In this document: positions 45,827 to 55,117 of the stretch, in pieces
Layout of the letters: each line of letters starts with the position of its first letter
Numbering within the stretch: the first letter of the stretch is position 1
Origin: an uncultured Propionibacterium sp.
Lineage (GTDB): Bacteria > Actinomycetota > Actinomycetes > Propionibacteriales > Propionibacteriaceae
Direction: 5' to 3'
NCBI GenBank assembly: GCA_938036835.1
Contig: CALHWB010000041.1
Location: forward strand, 1-64,000
DNA: 64,000 bases
The notes under the pieces: generated by a model
Told to the model about the DNA's origin: nothing
The model's input: the letters and a program-made list of their open reading frames with translations, nothing else
Database searches by the model: none
Program-made: the position numbers and the translations under genes

Positions 45827-46277
45827 ATGCTTGCCCGCAGTCCTCGGTCAAGCTCCGTCCAGCAGTGGGCGTCGCGGCTGCCCGGCCTTGTCACGATCAC
45901 CTTGACCGCTATCGTCTATGCGATCTTCCTGGCTCCGGCCATCGCCCTCAGCGGTTGGTCACGGCTCACCAATCCGCTGCAGCACATAGTGGTGCCGGGT
46001 GTGACGGTGGTGGTGTGGCTGATCTGGGGACCGCGCGGGCGCGTCAACCGACACGTGCTGCCGCCAGCGCTGGTCGTCTCGATGGCTTGGATGGCGGCCA
46101 TGCTTGCTGCGCGGGACCATCGACGGCACCTACCCGTATGGCTTCACCAACGTCACGGTTCATGGATACGGGGTCGTGGCGGTTGGGCTGGGCATGACCC
46201 TGCTCCTCGGAGTGGCGATCATGTGTGCGTTCTGGGGTGGGGACGTGGCGCTGCTGCGAGCGGTGAGCCGTCGTTAG
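45827..46277 (+). pseudogene. small membrane protein, frameshifted
   Basis: From ATG 45827 the frame reads an N-terminal basic stretch, then helices TITLTAIVYAIFLAPAIALS and VVPGVTVVVWLIWGPRGR and LVVSMAWMAAMLAA, before losing coding character at about 46105. A second frame, one base ahead, continues at once with RGTIDGTYPYGFTNVTVHGYG and helix VVAVGLGMTLLLGVAIM, and ends with TAG at 46277. The two halves give one four-helix protein of about 150 aa. A single-base indel near 46105 is the simplest explanation. It is divergent to the toxin operon by 142 bp. Confidence 0.6.
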
Positions 46278-46612
46278 GGGCATCCGAAGGAAGTCGAACC
46301 CTCGCACCTTGCGGCATAGGAATCTAAATGCTGAGTTACGTGGCTGCCGGGCTGCCCAGCGCCCACCGGGCCCCTTTCGCCGGTTGCTCCTATGCCGCCA
46401 TCATCGTGCTGGAGGTCTGCGACACCTGCCGGCCCCTCATCTGGGCTGCGGCGAATCGAGTGAGGCATGCCAGGGCGATCGGGGACGATCCAATCGGTCG
46501 CTGCCGGTCGGCCATCGGGTTGCGCCGGGAGTCGCGAGCGATGGCTTGACAGGCGGGGAGACAGGGAGCAGCAGACCGGAGATATCCTGATCGAAGCTCT
46601 CAAGGAGACGCA
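46278..46612. other. gene-poor spacer before the SDR gene
   Basis: Apart from the tRNA-Leu remnant at its left end, this 335-bp stretch carries only short readings with no motif. GAAGCTCTCAAGGAGACGC just before 46613 contains the SDR ribosome site AAGGAG. Nothing else is supportable. Confidence 0.5.
46293..46333 (-). pseudogene. decayed tRNA-Leu copy
   Basis: Forty-one bases match the T-arm to anticodon-stem part of the intact tRNA-Leu (41350-41390) at 36 positions. The TAG anticodon and T-loop remain, but the anticodon stem is broken (CAGCA opposite TCCTA) and no acceptor or D arm can be drawn. It has the same orientation as the intact gene 5 kb away. It is a tRNA-derived fragment, not a functional tRNA: either an old duplicate or an attachment-site scar. 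Confidence 0.65.
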
Positions 46613-47371
46613 ATGACACAGTTTGCCAATGAAGTGCTGGCCGTCACCGGCGGCGCGTCGGGTATCGGATTGGCCACCGCAGAACTGTGGGTGGCGCGCG
46701 GCGGACGGGTGGTGCTATTGGACTTCTCCGCCGAGCAGCTGGCGGCGGCGTCGGCTCGGCTTGGCGAGCGGTCCCGGGGCGTGCCCACCGATGTACGAGC
46801 CACCGAGCAGCTGGCGGCGGCCTACTCATCCATTGCCGAGCGCGAGGGCCGGCTGGACGCGGTGGTCAATTGCGCCGGCCAATCGAAGCCGGTACCGAGC
46901 GCCACGATGAGCGACGCCGACTGGCTGGCAGTCGTGGAGGTGCATCTCAACGGCACGATGCGCTCGTGCCGGGAGGCTTTTGAACTGTTGCGGGCCAGCG
47001 AGGGCGCGATCGTGAACCTGTCGTCCATCAGCGCCAGCCATGGCATGCCGATGCGTGCCAGCTACTGTGCGGTAAAGTCCGGGATCGAGGGGCTGACCAG
47101 GGAACTGGCGGTGGAATGGGCGCCCGCACGGATCCGGGTGAACGCGGTTGCCCCCGGCTATGTGCGCACTGCCCTAGTGGAGAACCTGATCGCCCAGGGG
47201 TTCTATGCGGCCGACACGATCATTAGGCGGATCCCGATGGGGCGCATGGCGACGCCCACCGAGATAGCCGAGGCGATCTGCTTCCTGGCGAGCCGGCGGG
47301 CGAGCTTTTGCACCGGGGCGGTGCTGGCGATCGATGGCGGCATGTCGGTGGAGGGCAACTGGTACGAATAG
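46613..47371 (+). CDS. short-chain dehydrogenase/reductase
   Basis: A 252-aa classical SDR, NAD(P)-dependent oxidoreductase. The Rossmann motif is VTGGASGIGLATAEL and the next acidic residue after the second strand (LLDFSAEQ) favours NAD. NCAG and the catalytic Ser (LSSISAS) and Tyr-x3-Lys (YCAVKSG) are in order. The C-terminus with FCTGAVLAIDGG is typical. Substrate cannot be inferred. The ATG has AAGGAGACGCA upstream. A GC-rich hairpin without U-tract follows 160 bp later. Confidence 0.9.
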   Translation: MTQFANEVLAVTGGASGIGLATAELWVARGGRVVLLDFSAEQLAAASARLGERSRGVPTDVRATEQLAAAYSSIAEREGRLDAVVNCAGQSKPVPSATMSDADWLAVVEVHLNGTMRSCREAFELLRASEGAIVNLSSISASHGMPMRASYCAVKSGIEGLTRELAVEWAPARIRVNAVAPGYVRTALVENLIAQGFYAADTIIRRIPMGRMATPTEIAEAICFLASRRASFCTGAVLAIDGGMSVEGNWYE

Positions 47372-47530
47372 CCGGGTGGCTGGCCCTTCGGCGAAAGCCG
47401 AACCGCTTCAGTCCACCTTTGTGGACGATACCGGGTTTGCTATTTTCCCGGCGGCTGCCGGGCATTAGGCTGCTGCCACCGATGCTGGCGATGACGTCCC
47501 GGGGGGATCACGGGTCGTTGCATCGACCCG

Positions 47531-47560
47531 AGCGGGGCCGGAGTCGATTTCGGCCCCGCT
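47531..47560 (+). terminator. possible terminator after the SDR gene
   Basis: AGCGGGGCCG (47531-47540) and CGGCCCCGCT (47551-47560) form a perfect 10-bp stem with a 10-nt loop in the 313-bp gap between two plus-strand genes. There is no U-tract. The rest of the gap shows nothing else. Confidence 0.5.
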
Positions 47561-47684
47561 GCAACGGCCGGATGCCGGCTGCTAGTTAACCAACCCGGGG
47601 CCGGCTATCCCCGGTGTCGTCGGGGCAACCCGGTTGCCGGTCCGAGTCTTGGGTTATGCGGCCGGCGAGCTAGCGTTGCAGACG

Positions 47685-49103
47685 ATGAATGTCACCCAAT
47701 TCATGCGCGAAAAACTTCACAAACTATGGCCCGGGCTGCCCAGCGATCGGGCCGGGCTGACTCGTGTGCTGGCCGAGGCGGTGAACGAGGTCTGCCGCCT
47801 GACCCTGGCCACCGTGCTCGGCTACCTGCTGACCGTAAAAATGCTGCCGCCGCCGGTCGATCTGACCGGGGCGCTCACCGCGCTGCTGGTTACCCAGGCA
47901 TCCCTACGGGGGTCTTTCCGGGCCGGCATGGTACGGGTGGTGGCGGTGCTGACCGGTATCGGTACCGCACTGGGCGTGGCCATGTTCGTCGGGCTGCACT
48001 GGTGGTCCCTGGGCATCGTGGTCTTTGCAGGACTGATGCTGGCCCGGGTGCTGCGGCTGTCGGGCGCCATGACCGAGGTGGCCATCAGCGGGATGCTGAT
48101 CCTGGGGGCCTCTGGCGTGGAGGTGGCTGCCTTCACTCGATTCGCCACCACCGTGATCGGCACGGTGGTCGGCATCGGATTGCCGCTGCTGCTGCCGAGA
48201 AAGGTGCGCACCGAGGATCTGACCCGGAATCTACGGCGGGTCTCAGCCCAGCTGCGGGAGATCTTCCAGACTGCGGCAGACCATCTGAACCGGCATCCCA
48301 TGACCCGGGATGCCGCAGAAAGATGGCTGATAGCCACCCGGCAGCTCACCCCGCTGATCGCCTCGGCCACCGCAGCCCTGGACGATGCCGCCGATCTGCA
48401 GAAATGGAATACCCGGCAGATGTTCCAGGCCGATGTCGTCCCCCTGCTGCGACACAGCCTCAACTGCCTGGAGCGCATCAGCCTGGCCAGCCGGCACCTG
48501 TTCAATGTCGCCGCCAGCGGCGCGCCGGTGCACCCCACCGCCGACGATGGCTACGGCGATGAGGTACGTGCCGCACTGGCTGTGGTACTGATCGACCTGG
48601 GTCGCACGGTCCAGCGGTTTACCGATGTGGTCAGCGACGATGTGGGCGCCCGGATCGACTATGCCAAACCCCTGCTGGACGCGGCGGTGCTGCGGTTGCG
48701 GATATCGACCAAGCAGTTGACCAAGCTGATGACGGTGGATCCGCAGCAGCGGGCATTGTGGCTGCAGCGGGGCGGCATGTTGGCTGCCATCGAACAGATG
48801 ACCGACCAACTCGACCTGGCCGGCTACACCGCGCAGCGGGATCAGTGGCGCGCCAGCCAGCTGGGACGTGCCGTGGCCCAGGGCAGCATCGGGCCCCGGA
48901 TCCGTACTCCATGGTCGCTGCTGGCCCAGCGCAGGCTGCGGGCCAGGGCAGCCCGGGCACGGATCGAACATCCCGAGGGCAGCCACGAGATCGACTACGA
49001 CCAGACAACCGTGCTGATGGATGCGATAGACGAATCCCGGCTCGTTGAGGAACGGCCTGGTACCGGTGTCGGCCCAGATACCGGCTTCCGCTATCACCGG
49101 TAG
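47685..49103 (+). CDS. FUSC/ArAE-type membrane transporter
   Basis: A 472-aa protein whose first 175 residues hold six hydrophobic helices (LTLATVLGYLLTV, GALTALLVTQASL, VAVLTGIGTALG, and others) and whose last 290 residues are a helical cytoplasmic region. This is the half-size FUSC/aromatic acid exporter arrangement. The family exports aromatic acids and related compounds in other bacteria, and the substrate here is unknown. The ATG at 47685 (MNVTQFMREKL) was chosen; the upstream reading has no support. The next gene begins 24 bp after its stop, so they may be co-transcribed. Confidence 0.75.
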   Translation: MNVTQFMREKLHKLWPGLPSDRAGLTRVLAEAVNEVCRLTLATVLGYLLTVKMLPPPVDLTGALTALLVTQASLRGSFRAGMVRVVAVLTGIGTALGVAMFVGLHWWSLGIVVFAGLMLARVLRLSGAMTEVAISGMLILGASGVEVAAFTRFATTVIGTVVGIGLPLLLPRKVRTEDLTRNLRRVSAQLREIFQTAADHLNRHPMTRDAAERWLIATRQLTPLIASATAALDDAADLQKWNTRQMFQADVVPLLRHSLNCLERISLASRHLFNVAASGAPVHPTADDGYGDEVRAALAVVLIDLGRTVQRFTDVVSDDVGARIDYAKPLLDAAVLRLRISTKQLTKLMTVDPQQRALWLQRGGMLAAIEQMTDQLDLAGYTAQRDQWRASQLGRAVAQGSIGPRIRTPWSLLAQRRLRARAARARIEHPEGSHEIDYDQTTVLMDAIDESRLVEERPGTGVGPDTGFRYHR

Positions 49104-49127
49104 GCCCCGGGCCACTAGGCTGCCGGG

Positions 49128-50360
49128 ATGGAAGCCAACCGTCGAATGCGTCTGGGTTTGCTGCCGCGCGTACTGATCGCGATCGGCCTTGGAATCGGCC
49201 TGGGGTTGGTGCTGCCGGACGCCGTAACCCGCGTCTTCGTTACCTTCAACTCCGTCTTCGGCAGCCTGCTGTCCTTCAGCATTCCGCTGATCATCGTCGG
49301 ACTGATTGCACCTGCCATCGGCGAACTGGGCCGCGGGGCCGGACGCTGGCTAGCCATCACCGCGGCGCTCGCCTACGGTTCCACGCTGTTCGCCGGATTC
49401 CTGGGTTTCGGTGCATCCATGGTGCTGCTGCCCAGATTGCTCGCCGGAGCCTCGGTGGTCGCCCTGGACAACCCCGAAAACGCCTTGCTGGATCCGTATT
49501 TCAAGATCGAGATCCCGCCGGTGCTGGGTATCATGAGCGCCCTGGTGCTGGCCTTCGTCATCGGGGTTGGGCTGACCGTGATCGATGGGAAGGTGCTGCG
49601 GCGGGGTTGCGCCGAGTTCCGCGACATCATCAATCTGCTGATCCAGCGGGTGCTGATTCCGCTGCTGCCGCTGCACATCTTCGGCATCTTCTGCAACATG
49701 ACCGCAGCCGGTCAGGTCATGGTCGTCATCATGACCTTCCTGGGCGTGGTGATCTTCGTGTTCGTCCTCACCCTGGTGCTGCTGCTGGCCCAGTTTGGCG
49801 TTGCCGGGCTGATCTCGCGACGCAACCCCCTGGTGTTGCTGCGCGCCATGCTGCCGGCCTATGCGACCGCGCTGGGCACCTCGTCATCGGCCGCCACCAT
49901 CCCGGTCACGCTCCGCCAGGTGGAGTCGGCCGGTATCGCGCCCTCGGTTGCCGCCTTCGTGGTGCCGTTGTGCGCCACGATCCACCTAGCCGGCTCGACG
50001 ATCAAGATCACCTGTTTCGGCCTGGCCGTCATGATCCTCTACGGCATGCGCATCGATCCGGGTTTGGTCGCCGGGTTCATCTTCATGCTCGGGATCACGA
50101 TGGTGGCCGCGCCCGGCGTTCCCGGTGGCGCCATCATGACCGCGGCCGGGCTACTGTCCAGCATGCTTGGTTTCAGCGAACCGCAGGTTGGGCTGATGAT
50201 AGCCACCTACATCGCAATCGACTCATTCGGTACGGCCACCAACGTGACCGGGGACGGTGCCATCGCCGCGATCATCGATCGGTGGGTACGCGGCGCAGAC
50301 GCCGCGCAGCTGCCCAACGAGCACCTGGGCCAGGCGATGGAGCCCGAGCGACGGGAGTGA
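49128..50360 (+). CDS. dicarboxylate/amino acid:cation symporter (DAACS)
   Basis: A 410-aa sodium- or proton-coupled symporter. The family's serine-rich motif appears as GTSSSAATIPVTLR and the substrate/cation motif as PGVPGGAIMTAAG, with the final TNVTGDG block. About eight helices and two hairpins fit the glutamate/aspartate transporter fold. The set of possible substrates includes glutamate, aspartate, serine and C4-dicarboxylates. The region around the sdh genes makes a C4-dicarboxylate plausible, but this is not decisive. Confidence 0.92.
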   Translation: MEANRRMRLGLLPRVLIAIGLGIGLGLVLPDAVTRVFVTFNSVFGSLLSFSIPLIIVGLIAPAIGELGRGAGRWLAITAALAYGSTLFAGFLGFGASMVLLPRLLAGASVVALDNPENALLDPYFKIEIPPVLGIMSALVLAFVIGVGLTVIDGKVLRRGCAEFRDIINLLIQRVLIPLLPLHIFGIFCNMTAAGQVMVVIMTFLGVVIFVFVLTLVLLLAQFGVAGLISRRNPLVLLRAMLPAYATALGTSSSAATIPVTLRQVESAGIAPSVAAFVVPLCATIHLAGSTIKITCFGLAVMILYGMRIDPGLVAGFIFMLGITMVAAPGVPGGAIMTAAGLLSSMLGFSEPQVGLMIATYIAIDSFGTATNVTGDGAIAAIIDRWVRGADAAQLPNEHLGQAMEPERRE

Positions 50361-50465
50361 CCCTGCTGGGGGTACCGTGCTTCCGGGAATTGGATCGATT
50401 GTCCGCGGTGACGCCACGCGGGTCTGATTGGATAGCAGAACGGCCGTTGTTCGAAGGGAGGCCAG

Positions 50466-52010
50466 ATGGCGACCCAGCACATCCACCGCCATGGCCGTGC
50501 CCATCGTCCTCGGCCCGTTGACCAGGCTCCCGACCGGCTCGGCGATGCCGGCCCGCCCGCTGGCCGATCGCCGGCGACCGGATCGGTCGTGGGCCAACCC
50601 CGGATATCTGCTCCCTACCCGGATGTCGCGGCACCGGTGCCGTTTGCGCCGCCACCGGTCCCGGCAGCGCCCGCCGGCCGGGAAGGCGCCGTCTCACAGT
50701 CCAACGCAGCCGCGCCGTTCGTGCTCCCCCTGCCGGACGCCGGGCCCAATGCCGTACCTCCGGTATTCGTCATCCCCGACTGGCCGGCTCCTGCCCCGGC
50801 CCGGCCGGTCGAACCGGTACACCCAGTGGATCAACGGGCACCCGGGGCGCCGAATCCGCCGACGTCTGCGCCAACCCCGAATCCCGGTCACCCGGGCCCT
50901 GCGGCGGGCACGTCGCCGGCCGGATTCCGGACCCCGGTATCGTCTGATAGTCAATCAACCGACCCGGCCGCCGGTACGGCCGGCGTCAGACCGGTGCCGC
51001 CTGCCCACCAGCAGGTCGCCTCGCCGCCTCCGGCGGCGGCCCCCCAGCCAGCATCCCAGGCCAGCCGGCCACGGCAGGCATCCGCGCAGGCCAGGCCCGC
51101 CCAGCCGGGCGACCATCGTTCGGCGCCGGTAGCGCCTACACCGCAATCCCGGTTCATCGATCGAGGCCGGCGTCCCGGGCTGCCGGGTGCCGGTATGCTC
51201 TTGCAGGTTCCGGCCGGACTCGCCCCGTATCTACCCAGCGTGTTGAACACCGCAGGCGGTGCGCTGCTGGTAGTGGCCAGCCTGATCGCCATCGCCGGCG
51301 GAGCGGGATCGACGGCGGCCAAACCGCTCTTCGGCCCCGCCGGAACCCTGCTATCGGCTCCCGGCCAGGCGTTTTGGGTCTGGTGGGTGATCTTGCTGGC
51401 CACACTGCCCTTCATGGCCTGGCAGTGGCTGCCGAAACTGTACGATCCCGAACGCCTGGAACTGCTGAGCAAACCCACCCTGCTGGCCGGGATCGGCCAG
51501 TTGGCCTGGGTGCTGGTCGCCCGCACTGGGCACCTGATCATTGCCGGTGTCTTGATGATCGGCACCCTGGTGGCGCTGTGCCTGGTGGTGTGGCGGCTGG
51601 CTAAGCTGGCTTCCCCGGGCTGGGTGGAGCGGCTGGCGACCGACATCGGCTGGGGTTCCGCTCTCGGCTGGGTCTGCGTCGAACTCCTGATGCTGTGCGG
51701 GGCAGTCATTGAGCAGCATGAACTGCTGGCCGGCCAGCCATTGCTGATCGCTGCCATCGTCCTGCTGTGCATCCTCATAGGCGGGTCTCTCGGTCTTGCC
51801 GGGCGGCTCTACCGTCAATACTCGGTTGGGCTGGCGCTGGCCTGGGGAGTGAGCCAGCTCGGCTGGAAGCTGCTGGTCGGGGAACCGCGCAGCTACATTC
51901 TGGGGGCGCTGGCCCTGTCCGGGGTCTTCCTGGTCCTGTCGGCCTTCTACGCGTCCGGACGCCGCCGACGGCACCACGTGCAGGGCCTGGAGGAACGCCC
52001 CTGGCGGTGA
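50466..52010 (+). CDS. membrane protein with Pro-rich N-terminus, TspO-related
   Basis: A 514-aa protein. The first 230 residues are disordered and rich in Pro, Ala and Arg. The rest contains about 8-9 helices with many tryptophans at helix ends (AFWVWWVILL, MAWQWLP, GIGQLAWVLVARTG, DIGWGSALGWVCVELL, AWGVSQLGWKLLVG). Spacing and Trp positions resemble the large tryptophan-rich TspO-like proteins of Gram-positive bacteria, rather than the small classical TspO. The ATG at 50466 has GGGAGGCC upstream. Role unknown; TspO proteins bind porphyrins or sterols. Confidence 0.55.
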   Translation: MATQHIHRHGRAHRPRPVDQAPDRLGDAGPPAGRSPATGSVVGQPRISAPYPDVAAPVPFAPPPVPAAPAGREGAVSQSNAAAPFVLPLPDAGPNAVPPVFVIPDWPAPAPARPVEPVHPVDQRAPGAPNPPTSAPTPNPGHPGPAAGTSPAGFRTPVSSDSQSTDPAAGTAGVRPVPPAHQQVASPPPAAAPQPASQASRPRQASAQARPAQPGDHRSAPVAPTPQSRFIDRGRRPGLPGAGMLLQVPAGLAPYLPSVLNTAGGALLVVASLIAIAGGAGSTAAKPLFGPAGTLLSAPGQAFWVWWVILLATLPFMAWQWLPKLYDPERLELLSKPTLLAGIGQLAWVLVARTGHLIIAGVLMIGTLVALCLVVWRLAKLASPGWVERLATDIGWGSALGWVCVELLMLCGAVIEQHELLAGQPLLIAAIVLLCILIGGSLGLAGRLYRQYSVGLALAWGVSQLGWKLLVGEPRSYILGALALSGVFLVLSAFYASGRRRRHHVQGLEERPWR

Positions 52011-52053
52011 GCGGGCCGGCGATGGAGCCGATAGGGCTCGTGACGTCCCGCTC
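52009..52053. terminator. overlapping bidirectional terminator at convergent stops
   Basis: GAGCGGG (52009-52015) and CCCGCTC (52047-52053) form an outer stem, and GAGCC/GGCTC (52025-52039) an inner stem. The structure includes the stop codons of both convergent genes, the TspO-like gene and gatD. Confidence 0.55.
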
Positions 52054-52801
52054 AGCGGGTCTGCTCGGCCCGGTTCGGGGTGGTGCGCACGACATTGATC
52101 CGCTGGCTGCGTAGCAATTCGTGCTCGGCGGTGACCTCGGCACGCGGCAGCGGTGCCAGCGATCGCCCCAACGCCAGCTCAAGCAGGTGATCGGCGAGCG
52201 CCGGATTGCGGGGCAGGATCGGTCCGTGCGGATAGGCGCCGATCACCCGCCCCTGCACCGCACCGTCGTGGCCATCGGTGCCATTGCCGACCCCGATCTC
52301 CACCTTAGCCAGAGGCGTCGCATCCGATCCGAGGACGGTGAATCCGCCGTGGTTTTCAAAACCGGTGATCAGTTCCTGGCTGCCATCGGGTTTGGTCCAG
52401 CGGGTCAGGATCTCGCCGACCGCCCGCTGCCCGCCCCGGCGGGTCTCGATATCGAGCAGACCCAACCCGTCGAACACCTCATCGTTGTCCCCCACCGTGA
52501 AGGACCGTCCGCATAGCTGGTAGCCCGCGCATACCGCGAAAAGCACCCCACCGGCGTCCAGGCCGCGGTGCAGACCGCGATCGGCCTCCAGCTCCCGGAC
52601 CGCGGCGATCTGCGCCCAGTCCTCCCCGCCGCCCAACAGATAGACCAGGCCATCGTCGGGGACACTCCGGCCCGGCTCGGTGTCCACCAGTTCGGCCGGG
52701 ATGCCCCGCCACTGTAGCCGTTTGACCAATACCTTGGCGTTGCCGCGATCGCCGTAGATACCGAGCAACGATTGGTAGACCACCACGATCTTATGGGTCA
52801 T
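52052..52801 (-). CDS. gatD: lipid II isoglutaminyl synthase, glutaminase subunit
   Basis: Supplies ammonia to MurT for amidating the D-Glu of lipid II to D-isoglutamine (249 aa). It is a class I glutamine amidotransferase of the CobB/CobQ type with the nucleophile Cys in FAVCAGYQLCG and the catalytic His in GAYPHGPILPRNP. The N-terminal VVVYQSLLGIYGDRGNAKVL is the family start. It overlaps murT by 4 bp, so subunits are produced in ratio. The ~35-residue tail after the His motif is a little longer than usual. Confidence 0.93.
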   Translation of the reverse strand: MTHKIVVVYQSLLGIYGDRGNAKVLVKRLQWRGIPAELVDTEPGRSVPDDGLVYLLGGGEDWAQIAAVRELEADRGLHRGLDAGGVLFAVCAGYQLCGRSFTVGDNDEVFDGLGLLDIETRRGGQRAVGEILTRWTKPDGSQELITGFENHGGFTVLGSDATPLAKVEIGVGNGTDGHDGAVQGRVIGAYPHGPILPRNPALADHLLELALGRSLAPLPRAEVTAEHELLRSQRINVVRTTPNRAEQTR

Positions 52802-54063
52802 TTCAGCTCCACCCCTCCCAGGCGGCACAACCGCAGGAATGCCGAATAGGTACTCAACACGTCCACCGTGCCGTCGAATGGCCCCCGCAGCGCGGTCGCC
52901 ATGTCCGGGATGACCTCATGCTCCACCTCGGCATAGCTGAGCCGGATCGCCAGGTCGGCCGCCCTGGGCCCGGTGGCGATCACCCGGCGGCCGGCCAGCT
53001 GCTCGTAATCGACATCCCACAGCCAGCTCACATCGGTACCATCGGCGATGGCCGAATCCACCGCCAGGACCACCGGGTCGGTTTCCATCACCAGCAGCGA
53101 TTCTGCCCAGCCGGCCGGGTTCTTCGCTAGCACCAGGCGTGCCCGGGTGTCGCCGTAGTGGCCGATCGCGAATCGTCCGGCCGGAGCCTGCACCGTGCGC
53201 ATCCCCCTGATGGCAACCGGCTCATAGACCCCCATCTCGACCGCCGCCGCCAGGGCACAAGCCGCATTGCCCCGGTTGAAGCGTCCGGGCACCTGCAACT
53301 CCAACGGCCAGTGCTCGCCGTTGGCGGTGACCACGTCGCCGCCAACCAGCCGGTAGTCGGGGGGGCGATAGCCGAGCCCACAGCCCGGGCAACGCCAGTG
53401 ATCCTCGGAGTCGCTGCCGAGTATCGTGCCGCAGGCCGGGCACAGCGCCGAATCCTGTGACCAGCCGGTGCCCATGTCCACCCAGATCACCTTGTGCGCC
53501 GGCTCGGCCGACCAGACCACCAGCGGATCGGTGATATTGGCCACCACGGTCGGGCCGCCGGCGCCGGCCGCGGTGAGAGCGGCACGCCATTTACGGCCCA
53601 GCGCGTTGATCTCGTGATGCCGGTCGAGCTGGTCGCGGCTGAAGTTCAGCATGATCAACACTTCGGGATGGCCATAGCGGATCATGTCGGGGACCACCTG
53701 CTCGTCCACCTCAAGAATCGCGATTGGCGCCCGTGGCCTGGTGGACAGGGCGGAAACCACACCCTCGCGCAGGTTCGCGCCATCGGGATTGGTGACCACC
53801 TCTCGGGGATCGGTCACCGAGGCCCGCAGCGCGGCGGTGAGCAGGTGAGTGGTGGTGGTCTTGCCGTTGGTGCCCGAGACCACCCCGATGCGTTTGCCGG
53901 CCAGTAGGGTGCAAAACAGGCTCGGATCGATCCGGGTCATCACCGCTCCCCGGATGGATGCCCCACCGCCGCGGCCGGTCGCCCGGGATGCGAACGCGGC
54001 CGCCCTGCCGGCCGCGAAGGCCAGTTGCCGACGGGCCCGGGCGGGAATCGAACCTGGACGCAT
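52798..54063 (-). CDS. murT: lipid II isoglutaminyl synthase, Mur ligase-like subunit
   Basis: Activates the alpha-carboxylate of D-Glu in lipid II with ATP so that GatD-derived ammonia can be added (421 aa). The Mur-ligase P-loop is VVSGTNGKTTTTHLL near residue 65. A four-Cys zinc ribbon, CPACGT and CPGCGL, is inserted in the middle and is typical of MurT. The C-terminal DUF1727 domain has RLSYAEVEHEVIPD. The ATG at 54063 (MRPGSIPARAR) starts at the expected basic helix; a GTG four codons earlier is possible. It is divergent to sdhC. Confidence 0.92.
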   Translation of the reverse strand: MRPGSIPARARRQLAFAAGRAAAFASRATGRGGGASIRGAVMTRIDPSLFCTLLAGKRIGVVSGTNGKTTTTHLLTAALRASVTDPREVVTNPDGANLREGVVSALSTRPRAPIAILEVDEQVVPDMIRYGHPEVLIMLNFSRDQLDRHHEINALGRKWRAALTAAGAGGPTVVANITDPLVVWSAEPAHKVIWVDMGTGWSQDSALCPACGTILGSDSEDHWRCPGCGLGYRPPDYRLVGGDVVTANGEHWPLELQVPGRFNRGNAACALAAAVEMGVYEPVAIRGMRTVQAPAGRFAIGHYGDTRARLVLAKNPAGWAESLLVMETDPVVLAVDSAIADGTDVSWLWDVDYEQLAGRRVIATGPRAADLAIRLSYAEVEHEVIPDMATALRGPFDGTVDVLSTYSAFLRLCRLGGVELK

Positions 54064-54337
54064 GGCTGATGTCACCCCGCCATTGTGGCAGACCCCTGCG
54101 ATGCCGGACGCGAGGCGATCGCCTAGGGTCCGGCACCGGAAAGCCGAAGGCCGGATGGCGCCAACCCGGGCAAGGGATCGTCCGGCAGGATCGGCTCAGC
54201 CGCCGGGGCGATCGAACCGAATCGCGCTAGGGCCCGGCAGCACCCCAAAAAGCCTGGGACCGGACGGCCCAGAGCGGTGGCGCCGATCGGCAGGTGAGGC
54301 ATATGGTAGAACCATTCCCTCGTGGATTGGAGTCCTG

Positions 54338-55117
54338 ATGAGCATCGTGGCTAAGGACGGACCGGCCGCCGGGCACAGTGGTGGAGACCTGGTGCTCCGG
54401 TCCGCGCAGCACCGACCGCATGTCGTCCCTCGGATCTCGAATGTGGCGCTCAAGGTCGTCATGGCGGTGACCGGCGCCATCTTCGTGGCCTTCGTGCTGG
54501 TTCACATGATCGGCAACCTCAAGGTCTTCTTCGGGCCGGAGGACTACAACGCCTATGCCGCCTTCCTGCGAAACCTGCTGTACCCCCTGCTGCCGCATGG
54601 CGGGGCCCTGTTTATCTTCCGGATCGTGCTGGGCAGCGCGTTGATCCTGCATGTCAGCGCGGGTTTGACGATCTGGATCAGGGGACGCCGGGCGCGCGGC
54701 AGCTTCCGGCGGACCGGGCTGCGGCGGCTGACCTTCGGAGCCCGCACCATGATCATCTCCGGGTTGGTCATGCTGACCTTCGTGGTCGTGCACCTGCTTG
54801 ACCTGACCATCGGGGCAGTGGTGGCGTCGGACGAGTTCCGCCATCCCATGTACACCGAAGGCGAACTGAGCGTGCACGCCTACGAGAACCTGGTGGCCAG
54901 CCTGTCGCGTCCCTGGATGGCGATCTTCTACACCCTGGTGATGGTGGTGGTTTCGTTGCACATCGCGCAGGGCTGCTGGAATGTGGTCAATGACCTGGGC
55001 ATCACCGGGCTCAGGCTGCGCAAGATCCTGTTGCTGCTGGGGTTGGTCGTGGCCCTGGCGATCGTGGTGTGCAATGGTGCACTGCCAATGCTCGTTCTGA
55101 TGGGGGTGATCGCATGA
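54338..55117 (+). CDS. sdhC: succinate dehydrogenase/fumarate reductase cytochrome b subunit
   Basis: Membrane anchor (259 aa) that binds heme and quinone. Five transmembrane helices are evident, and His residues fit heme ligands in FVLVHMIGNL, LILHVSAG, FVVVHLLDL and VVSLHIAQG. This is the single-subunit B-type anchor, as in Wolinella fumarate reductase and propionibacterial SdhC. The ATG at 54338 was chosen; upstream in-frame sequence crosses the divergent murT promoter. It overlaps sdhA by 4 bp. Confidence 0.93.
   Translation: MSIVAKDGPAAGHSGGDLVLRSAQHRPHVVPRISNVALKVVMAVTGAIFVAFVLVHMIGNLKVFFGPEDYNAYAAFLRNLLYPLLPHGGALFIFRIVLGSALILHVSAGLTIWIRGRRARGSFRRTGLRRLTFGARTMIISGLVMLTFVVVHLLDLTIGAVVASDEFRHPMYTEGELSVHAYENLVASLSRPWMAIFYTLVMVVVSLHIAQGCWNVVNDLGITGLRLRKILLLLGLVVALAIVVCNGALPMLVLMGVIA

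Noticed and set aside
46284..46333. Second functional tRNA-Leu
   Set aside because: Acceptor and D arms are absent and the anticodon stem is broken.
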